From the NCBI RefSeq assembly GCF_012971745.1, contig NZ_CP048834.1, positions 1,178,001 through 1,242,000 on the forward strand: a stretch of DNA of 64,000 nucleotides, written 5' to 3'. The notes beneath the pieces were generated by a model. It was not told where the DNA came from, did not search any database, and saw only the letters and a list, made by a program, of their open reading frames with translations. A program made the position numbers and the translations under genes. The DNA comes from Starkeya sp. ORNL1. Lineage in GTDB: Bacteria; Pseudomonadota; Alphaproteobacteria; Rhizobiales; Xanthobacteraceae. Of this stretch, positions 57,998-64,000 are shown piece after piece; position 1 is the stretch's first letter; each line of letters starts with the position of its first letter.

Positions 57998-60327
57998 GCA
58001 TTGTCCAAGACGCCAAGCAGGCGATGCAGGGGCTGGTTCAAGGCGCGATGGCCAAGGCGGTTGCGCTGGCTCCGGATAGATGGATGCCCGGCGGCGAGCC
58101 CGATCCGCTGATCCGCCACCAGAATGGGCACATAGGCAAGCCGCTCTCCCGGATCGACGGCCCCTTGAAGGTCACGGGACAAGCACGGTTCGCGGCGGAA
58201 TTCCCGATGGAGGGCATGGTCTACGCGGCAGTGGCCTACTCCACTATCGCCAGAGGCACGATCACCCACCTTGCCACTAACGAGGCCGAAGCCGCCCCTG
58301 GCGTGGTTTCGGTGATGACCCATGAAAACGCCCCCCGCCTCAAGCCCCCGCCGGTGTTCATGTCGGCAAGCAAGGCCGCGGGCGGCGACAATCTGCCGAT
58401 CATGCAAGATGCGAGGGTTCGCTGGAACGGCGAGCCGATTGCCGTCGTGCTCGCTGAAACCCAGGAACAGGCGGAATATGCCGCCTCGCTGGTAACCGCC
58501 ACTTATGATGAAGAAGAGGCGCTTGTCTCGTTTGCCGAAGCCGTCGCCAAGGGTACGGCGCAAAGTCTCTTCATGGGGCAACCGCTCCACAATGAGAAGG
58601 GCGATGCCGAGAAGGCATTGGCCAGCGCCGCGACGAGCATTGATTCCACATACACCACGCCTCGCCACAACCATAACGCCATTGAACTTCATGGCGTGAC
58701 CGTCGCGTGGGATGGCGAGACGCTGCGCATCCACGATGCCTCGCAGTTGGTCGCGCACACCGCGTGGTCGCTCGCCCAGATGTTCGGGATCAGCGAGGAG
58801 CAGGTGCTTGTCACTTCGCCGTTCGTCGGCGGCGGTTTTGGCGGCAAGTGCCTGTGGCAGCACCAGGTACTCGCCGCCGCCGCGGCGAAGCTGGTCGGCA
58901 GGCCGGTGCGGCTCGTGCTGTCGCGCGAAGGCGTGTATCGCGTCGTCGGTGGGCGCAGCCTCACCGAGCAGCGCGTCGCGCTCGGCGCCGATGGAGACGG
59001 GCGGCTGCGGGCGCTGATACACACCGGAACGACGGCCAAGACGAGCGGCAACGTCATGCCCGAGCCGTTCATCTTGCCGACGCGCAGCGCCTATGCCGCC
59101 GAAAATTATCTGCTCGACGTTCAGTCGGTCGAGCTCGACATGCTCGCCAACACCTTCATGCGGGCGCCGGGTGAGTCGGTCGGCACCTTCGCGCTCGAAT
59201 GCGCCATCGATGAACTCGCCGAGAAACTCGGCGTCGATCCAATCGCGCTGCGCATCCTCAACGAGCCCGAGACGGATCCGACATCGGGCCTGCCCTTCTC
59301 CGCGCGTCATATCGACGTGGCGTGGCGGCACGGCGCGGAGAAATTTGGATGGCAGCATCGCGATAGCCTGCCGAGGAACCAGCAGGACGGCGAATGGCTG
59401 GTAGGACTTGGCTGCGCGACCGCGACCTACCCCTATTACCGTATGCCTGGCGGTGCCGCGCGGATCACATTGACCAAAAACGCCGAGGCCACGGTCGACA
59501 TCGCCGCCCATGAGATGGGTATGGGCACCGCCACGGTGCAGACCCAGGTCATTGCCGAGCGCCTCGGCCTGCCATTGACAGCCGTCACCTTCAATTATGG
59601 TGACTCAACCCTGCCCGGCGTGGTGTTGGCCGGCGGCTCACAGCAGACGGCTGCGATCGGAGCCTCGGTTATCACTGCACATCGCGCATTGGTCGCGGAA
59701 CTCATCAAGCTCGCCGGCAACGATAGTCCGCTTGCCGGCCTGACGCCGGACGAGATTGCGAGCCGCGATGGCGGACTTTGCAAGCGCGACGACGATGAGC
59801 GGTTCGAAAGCTACGCCTCGATCCTCGCCCGCGCGCAACGCGACCAGGTCAGCATTGAGGCGACCCCGCCCATGCCGCTGGAAACGATGCATTGGTCAAT
59901 GCACAGTCATGGCGCGATGTTCTGCGAGGTGCGGGTCAACAGCATCACCGGCGAGATCCGGGTGAGCCGGTTCCTTGCATCCTTCGACTGCGGCCGAATC
60001 CTAAATGCGAAGACCGCGGCGAGCCAATTCCGGGGTGGCATCATCATGGGCCTCGGCCTGGCGCTGATGGAAGAGACCCAGTTCGACGAGCGTAAAGGAC
60101 GGGTCATGAATCCGAGCCTCGCCGAGTACCACGTGCCTGTGCACATGGACGTGCCGGAGATCGAGGTGATGTGGACCGATATCCCGGATCCACACACGCC
60201 GATGGGTGCGCGTGGGGTGGGCGAGATCGGGATCACAGGCACCGCCGCGGCGGTCGCCAATGCTGTTTATAATGCGACAGGAAGACGCGTGCGCGACCTG
60301 CCCATTACCTTGGATAAACTGATCTGA
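57994..60327 (+). CDS. paoC: Molybdenum-cofactor catalytic subunit (PaoC-like aldehyde oxidoreductase)
   Basis: 777 residues. The substrate and cofactor domains show S-P-F-V-G-G-G-F-G-G-K, R-A-P-G-E, the E-M-G-M-G-T segment and the catalytic Glu in G-A-R-G-V-G-E-I-G at the C-terminus. It binds molybdopterin cytosine dinucleotide and oxidises aldehydes to acids. It belongs to the three-gene paoABC-like operon. A dedicated maturation gene (paoD/xdhC type) is not present in the window, so cofactor insertion depends on another locus. Confidence 0.93.
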   Translation: MSIVQDAKQAMQGLVQGAMAKAVALAPDRWMPGGEPDPLIRHQNGHIGKPLSRIDGPLKVTGQARFAAEFPMEGMVYAAVAYSTIARGTITHLATNEAEAAPGVVSVMTHENAPRLKPPPVFMSASKAAGGDNLPIMQDARVRWNGEPIAVVLAETQEQAEYAASLVTATYDEEEALVSFAEAVAKGTAQSLFMGQPLHNEKGDAEKALASAATSIDSTYTTPRHNHNAIELHGVTVAWDGETLRIHDASQLVAHTAWSLAQMFGISEEQVLVTSPFVGGGFGGKCLWQHQVLAAAAAKLVGRPVRLVLSREGVYRVVGGRSLTEQRVALGADGDGRLRALIHTGTTAKTSGNVMPEPFILPTRSAYAAENYLLDVQSVELDMLANTFMRAPGESVGTFALECAIDELAEKLGVDPIALRILNEPETDPTSGLPFSARHIDVAWRHGAEKFGWQHRDSLPRNQQDGEWLVGLGCATATYPYYRMPGGAARITLTKNAEATVDIAAHEMGMGTATVQTQVIAERLGLPLTAVTFNYGDSTLPGVVLAGGSQQTAAIGASVITAHRALVAELIKLAGNDSPLAGLTPDEIASRDGGLCKRDDDERFESYASILARAQRDQVSIEATPPMPLETMHWSMHSHGAMFCEVRVNSITGEIRVSRFLASFDCGRILNAKTAASQFRGGIIMGLGLALMEETQFDERKGRVMNPSLAEYHVPVHMDVPEIEVMWTDIPDPHTPMGARGVGEIGITGTAAAVANAVYNATGRRVRDLPITLDKLI

Positions 60328-60375
60328 GGCCAGCCCGCAATCAACCAGCCTTCGCTCGCACCCGTACCTCTGAAA

Positions 60376-60402
60376 CCGAAAAGAGCCGCGCAAGGCGGCC
60401 CT
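60376..60402 (-). terminator. Weak terminator after the DUF892 gene
   Basis: GCCGC (60385-60389) pairs with GCGGC (60395-60399); on the minus strand CTTTTC follows. The stem is short, so this is tentative. Confidence 0.45.
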
Positions 60403-60426
60403 TCTGCCGGTATGGCGAGTGCTGCC

Positions 60427-60921
60427 TCAGGCGGCAGCGGCAGCAATATTGGCCTTCGAGTTGGCGAGATCTGTTAGACCCTGATCGGTCTTTTCCTCTT
60501 CATCCAGCGTCTCGCCGAACAAACGGGCTGGTTCCTTCAAGCCGAGTTGCTTCGCCCAGGCCTGGAGTGCGCCATATCGCGAGATTTCATAGTGCTCGAC
60601 AGCCTGCGCCGCCGCGATCAACCCGGCATCGAGGGCGATGCCGCCGGCGAAATCCTCCGCAACCTCATCGCCTTCCTTCAAGATGCCCTTGATGGCTTCG
60701 CAGGGCACGCCCTCGGCTTTCACGCCGATCGACTTGAACGCCTGGTCAAGGCGGGCAACATGGCCCTCGGTCTGTTTCAGGTGCTTGTCGAACGCGGCCT
60801 TCAGTTCCTTGGACTTGGCTGCCTTGGACATCTTCGGCAGCGCCTTGAGAATGGCGTTCTCGGCGAAGTAGACGTCCTTCATGGTGTGCAGAAGGAGCGC
60901 ATTCAAATCCTTGTCGGCCAT
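60427..60921 (-). CDS. DUF892 ferritin-like protein (YciE/YciF type)
   Basis: 164 residues, helical. It contains the E-N-A-I-L-K-A-L-P-K-M segment, H-L-x-Q-T-E-x-H-V-x-R-L, and A-A-x-x-V-E-H-Y-E-I-x-x-Y, which carry the di-iron ligands of the ferritin-like fold. YciE/YciF proteins are induced by osmotic and general stress; their exact role is unknown. The ATG at 60921 follows a GGAGAG site. It is convergent with paoC and divergent from the sensor kinase gene. Confidence 0.88.
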   Translation of the reverse strand: MADKDLNALLLHTMKDVYFAENAILKALPKMSKAAKSKELKAAFDKHLKQTEGHVARLDQAFKSIGVKAEGVPCEAIKGILKEGDEVAEDFAGGIALDAGLIAAAQAVEHYEISRYGALQAWAKQLGLKEPARLFGETLDEEEKTDQGLTDLANSKANIAAAAA

Positions 60922-61137
60922 GGCAGTTCTCTCCTCGCCCCTAACGGGCGTCGGGGAAAGTGTTGGCCTGTCACAAAGTTCCCCATCTAGACGGCTCACA
61001 GTCAAGTCTTTTGATGGCATGCCAACAATAGGTGCGAAGACGTCATGTTAGTCGCGTGCCATACCCATGTTAATGAAGGTCAGCCTCGCCGGAGCCGCTG
61101 GTGCCTTGCTCATGCGACAGGGGACGAGTAATCCGAC

Positions 61138-62277
61138 ATGGTGGAAAATCGCCGACCGTGGGACGAGGGCCAGCGCCTGGCCCTCCTTGAGAGCTACCAG
61201 ATACTCGACACGCCACGGGAGCAAGACTTCGACGACCTGGCACGGATTGCGTCGGAGGTGTGTGGCACGCCGATTGCCGTCGTCAATCTCGTTGCCACAT
61301 CACGCCAATGGTTCAAGGCCGAGGTCGGTCTTGGGGTGCGTGAAACGCCCATTGAAACTTCTTTCTGCGGCCATGCGATCCTCACCTCCGATTTCATGAT
61401 GGTGCCTGATGCCACCAAGGATGAGCGGTTTGATTGCAATCCGCTCGTCACAGGCGAGCCCGGATTGCGGTTTTATGCCGGCGCACTTCTAAAGACACCC
61501 AATGGCGTGCCGATCGGTACTATGTGCGTGCTGGACTATCAGCCGCGGCGCCTAGATGAGCACCAGATTAATACGCTAAAGCTACTTGCCCGGCAGGCGA
61601 TGACCCAGATCGAGCTGAGGAAGTCACTCGCGGATAAGGAAGAAGCGCTTCGGCAGCATCAACTGGCGGCCGAGCAGCAGCGGGTGTTGGCATTCGAACT
61701 GAAGCATCGAATGAAAAACACCCTGACTATGGTGCAGGCGATTGCTAACCAGACCCTCCGCGCCGGCGTGTCGGTCGACGAAGCGAGAACGACATTTGCT
61801 TCGCGGCTCGCAGCCTTGAGTAAGGCGCAGGATATTCTGACACAAACCAGTTGGACCCGGGCATCCATCAGGGATGTCGTACAAGGCGCACTCGCCGCGC
61901 ATGGCGGCGACGGTGCACGATTCTCCATCTCGGGACCTGACGTAGATCTCTCGGCGCGTTGCGGGCTGGGTCTAATGCTAGCCCTGCATGAACTCGCCAC
62001 CAACGCCGCCAAGTACGGCGCGCTGTCGAACAGTGTCGGTCGTATCCACGTATGGTGGGAAGTCGACGCCTCTACCCCTGCCCCTGAATTCAGCCTGGTC
62101 TGGGCAGAAAGCGGAGGTCCGCCGGTTGTGGAGCCTGATCGGAAGGGCTTTGGCTCGACGATTATCGAGCGTTTCCTCGCCAGCTATTTTCGAGGAACAG
62201 CTCTGCTAAGTTTTGCAGCGACAGGCGCAATTCTCAAACTTCAAGCTCCGCTCGACGCGCTCGTGAACGAGGATTGA
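61138..62277 (+). CDS. GAF-domain HWE-family histidine kinase
   Basis: 379 residues. A GAF sensor domain (about 15-160; V-A-T-S-R-Q-W-F-K-A-x-V-G-L...E-T-S-F-C-x-H-A-I) is followed by a short coiled coil (about 160-185) and an HWE-type kinase core with phospho-acceptor His190 in E-L-K-H-R-M-K-N, the N box H-E-L-A-T-N-A-A-K-Y-G-A-L and the W-W-E signature. No membrane segment is present, so it is a soluble sensor. HWE kinases often feed the general stress response in alphaproteobacteria, which fits the EcfG promoter nearby. Confidence 0.9.
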   Translation: MVENRRPWDEGQRLALLESYQILDTPREQDFDDLARIASEVCGTPIAVVNLVATSRQWFKAEVGLGVRETPIETSFCGHAILTSDFMMVPDATKDERFDCNPLVTGEPGLRFYAGALLKTPNGVPIGTMCVLDYQPRRLDEHQINTLKLLARQAMTQIELRKSLADKEEALRQHQLAAEQQRVLAFELKHRMKNTLTMVQAIANQTLRAGVSVDEARTTFASRLAALSKAQDILTQTSWTRASIRDVVQGALAAHGGDGARFSISGPDVDLSARCGLGLMLALHELATNAAKYGALSNSVGRIHVWWEVDASTPAPEFSLVWAESGGPPVVEPDRKGFGSTIIERFLASYFRGTALLSFAATGAILKLQAPLDALVNED

Positions 62278-62351
62278 GACACAGATTTGAATCTCAGGGC
62301 GGTGCGGGCCACTCTCCGCCGCGGCAAGCCACTCTGCCTGTTCATTTGGAC

Positions 62352-62564
62352 TCATCGCGGTACTGCGCCAAAGCCTGTGGTCACGCGCGAGCCGGCGTCG
62401 TGCGGGTCGTAGGGGCACATGATCGGCTCATCGACCGCCGGTTCGATCGTCGACGTCATGTCCGCTTCAAACCGCAACGGCTTACGGCAGACTGAGCAGA
62501 CCAGAATTTCCAAGACAAAGCTCCGCGCCGGGTAAACCGCCTTCGATGAATCGCTCCTTTTCAT
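62352..62564 (-). CDS. Possible small zinc-ribbon-like protein
   Basis: 70 residues from the ATG at 62564 (83 from 62603). The segment C-S-V-C-R-K-P-L-R-F and a later M-C-P-Y-D-P-H-D-A-G give a C-x2-C and a possible third ligand, resembling small zinc proteins of Hyphomicrobiales. No good ribosome site is visible. The rest of the 62278-62696 gap shows no other gene. Confidence 0.4.
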   Translation of the reverse strand: MKRSDSSKAVYPARSFVLEILVCSVCRKPLRFEADMTSTIEPAVDEPIMCPYDPHDAGSRVTTGFGAVPR

Positions 62565-62696
62565 AAGGTATGAATTCTCTTTTGATAAGCAAAGACACAT
62601 CATTTGTTGGTGTGGAGATCCGTGAGGAGATTAAGAAGTCAACGGTATGACTAAACCGCGCTCATCCTTTGGTATTTGAACTATTGGAGAGTAGGT

Positions 62697-62879
62697 ATGA
62701 CGAGTTTGTTCACGGAGCCACCGCGGGCCAACCCGGATCCACGCAAGCGCACCACACTCGACGAGGTAACCGAGCTGGTAAAGCGTGAAGAGCAGACCCG
62801 CCTTTCCGAACACACAAATAAGACCGCTCAGCTTCGTGAGGCGCGTCTAGGCTTAACTAGAAACAAGACCGGCGAATGA
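62697..62879 (+). CDS. Small hydrophilic protein of unknown function
   Basis: 60 residues, very charged, with no cysteine, membrane segment or recognised domain (M-T-S-L-F-T-E-P-P-R-A-N-P-D-P-R...K-R-E-E-Q-T-R). A GGAGAG site lies 6 bases before the ATG. It is followed after one base by the EcfG promoter of the next gene, so the two are adjacent but separately controlled. Confidence 0.55.
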   Translation: MTSLFTEPPRANPDPRKRTTLDEVTELVKREEQTRLSEHTNKTAQLREARLGLTRNKTGE

Positions 62880-62880
62880 C

Positions 62881-62905
62881 GGAACGGTAGTTTGTGGTGG
62901 GCGTT
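62881..62905 (+). promoter_or_regulatory. EcfG-type general-stress promoter
   Basis: GGAAC (62881-62885), a 16-base spacer and CGTT (62902-62905) match the EcfG consensus exactly. The start codon of the next gene lies 26 bases beyond, so the expected transcript begins close to it. Confidence 0.7.
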
Positions 62906-62930
62906 GAGGCTCCGATCAAGGAGCTGTGTC

Positions 62931-63164
62931 ATGCCGAAGTACACGTTCGAAATGCTCGGAGAGACAACGCCGCAGCATTTGTTCCTCACGGACGACAATG
63001 CGGCCTGGTCCGAACTTGTAACACTCTGCGGTGAGATTCTGCGTGACGTCGACGGCAAGCTGCCACCCAAGGCCCAGTTGGAGATGCGGCTCTCAAACGA
63101 GGGCGGGAAGGAACTCGCCACCTTGCGAATTGACGCTGATCGGCACACGGAGAACCCGACTTAG
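62931..63164 (+). CDS. Small DUF6894-like protein under an EcfG promoter
   Basis: 77 residues. The sequence M-P-K-Y-T-F-E-M-L...L-C-G-E-I-L-R-D and the closing D-A-D resemble the small DUF6894 proteins common in rhizobia and relatives, which are cytoplasmic and of unknown role. AAGGAG lies 7 bases before the ATG. The exact EcfG promoter just upstream makes it a likely member of the general stress regulon. Confidence 0.65.
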   Translation: MPKYTFEMLGETTPQHLFLTDDNAAWSELVTLCGEILRDVDGKLPPKAQLEMRLSNEGGKELATLRIDADRHTENPT

Positions 63165-63196
63165 GTGCAGCTAAGGCACCGCACATGGACCCGGAC

Positions 63197-63568
63197 CTAG
63201 AAACCCTCGATCGCAAGCATGAGTGAGTGATCCGAATAAGGCTTCACGAGGAACCGTCCGCGCGAGGGAAGCTTGCATTCCTGGCCGGTGTATCGGCCAG
63301 AAGTGACGATTAACTCGATTGGTGGCCACCGCTCTCGAACGGCATACGCAAGCCTAAGGCCGTCAATCGAGCCTGGCATGTTGACGTCGGTGAAAACGAT
63401 GTTGATGTCGCTTCGAGATTCAAGGATTTCGAGCGCTACATCAGCGTTCGCCGCCTCCAGCACCTCGTATCCCGCGTCTTCGAGCATGATGACGGCGCAC
63501 AGGCGCACGATCGGCTCATCCTCGACGACGAGGACGACGCTTCGCGAAGATGGGTTGACGTCGGACAC
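63197..63568 (-). CDS. Single-domain response regulator
   Basis: 123 residues, a receiver alone. The acidic pair is E-D-E, the phospho-acceptor Asp is in I-V-F-T-D-V-N-M-P-G, and the conserved Lys in L-V-K-P-Y. Receiver-only proteins with F-T-D-x-x-M-P-G-S-x-D-G-L are numerous in Hyphomicrobiales. No DNA-binding domain is present. It may receive phosphate from the HWE kinase encoded 0.9 kb away, which is inference. A degenerate EcfG-like site (GGAAC-N16-AGTT) lies near 63637 on its strand. Confidence 0.9.
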   Translation of the reverse strand: MSDVNPSSRSVVLVVEDEPIVRLCAVIMLEDAGYEVLEAANADVALEILESRSDINIVFTDVNMPGSIDGLRLAYAVRERWPPIELIVTSGRYTGQECKLPSRGRFLVKPYSDHSLMLAIEGF

Positions 63569-64000
63569 TGAATTTCGCGGATCGAGAAGACACTCGCGTT
63601 TATGCGCGGCGCAACAACTCTTTTGTCTAGAATCGGTTCCAATCTAAATCGGTTATTGCGCGCGAGCCTCCCTGCCGCCGCTTCCGGGGCGTAACCAGCG
63701 GCTGGGCGATGTGACTCGGCAGAGTGGCGTTAGGTCGCTCTGGGGAGTCGCGAGCACTTTCGCCTGCCCCGCCCGCTCCTACTTGGGCGTCCTTCGTCGT
63801 TCGCTGTGCCCAACCTACCGAGCGCGGCAGTCACTTTCATGATTGCCAGAGACCTCTACCGTTTTTGACTGGCGACAAAGGTCGCAAGATAGCCCCTTCC
63901 GAGCCTGCGTCGCGTCACGCGCCAAAGTCAGTTCCCGGCGGCATCGGCGAAGGAGCCGCGAGTTGTGTGATGGAATCACCCGGCCAAATGTCCTTGGAGA
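63569..64000. other. 432-bp region at the right end
   Basis: No gene, terminator or repeat could be supported. It contains short G/C-poor stretches and no reading frame longer than the background. A gene entering from the right may begin beyond the window. Confidence 0.5.

Noticed and set aside
57859..59511. 550-codon minus-strand frame opposite paoC
   Set aside because: Shadow of paoC with unnatural composition.

Overview
The window is GC-rich, tightly packed chromosomal DNA from an alphaproteobacterium, most likely a Hyphomicrobiales member of the Xanthobacteraceae/Ancylobacter/Starkeya type. This rests on HdaA, an NDUFA12-like complex I accessory subunit, DUF2155 and DUF992 proteins, a B12-dependent class II ribonucleotide reductase, two EcfG-type general-stress promoters, and CATCCTTCGAGG/CCTCGAAGGATG palindromic intergenic repeats. 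The species cannot be named from sequence alone. No rRNA, tRNA or CRISPR array was seen.

Region 1 (1-32.97 kb) is mostly core genome. It starts with the last residues of a protein that looks like RNase E. Then come an aminotransferase, an M48/TPR protease, a DsbA-like oxidoreductase, aroQ-accB-accC (aromatic and fatty acid synthesis), aat, DUF2155, NDUFA12, a GFA-family protein, a higBA toxin-antitoxin pair, nrdJ, two tandem cold-shock genes, two tandem glycine-zipper genes, maeB, a large exported protein, aspS, a DUF992 protein, rnd, a LysR/SDR divergent pair with a clear operator, and a minus-strand operon running AI-2E transporter - hdaA - ppk - ppx.

Region 2 (33.2-40.18 kb) looks inserted into that core block, between the AI-2E transporter and a CDP-alcohol phosphatidyltransferase. 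It holds a histidine kinase with a substrate-binding-protein-like sensor, a FixJ-type regulator, a lone receiver protein, an exported sulfatase with a C-T-A-G-R active site, an exported HAD phosphatase and a formylglycine-generating enzyme. It reads as a regulated sulfatase system that carries its own maturase.

Region 3 (40.2-50.5 kb) returns to core functions: CDP-alcohol phosphatidyltransferase, BenE transporter, purM-purN, a Pr6Pr-type membrane protein, a molybdopterin oxidoreductase, two tandem TerC proteins, ndk, and two small exported proteins that share a C-terminal two-cysteine module.

Region 4 (50.6-64 kb) is accessory. A tyrosine recombinase opens it. It then holds an MFS-EthD-SDR operon divergent from a LysR gene, an IS1182-type transposase remnant abutting a paoABC-like aldehyde oxidoreductase operon, and a stress-flavoured group: DUF892 ferritin-like protein, HWE histidine kinase, small ORFs (one behind an EcfG promoter) and a single-domain response regulator.
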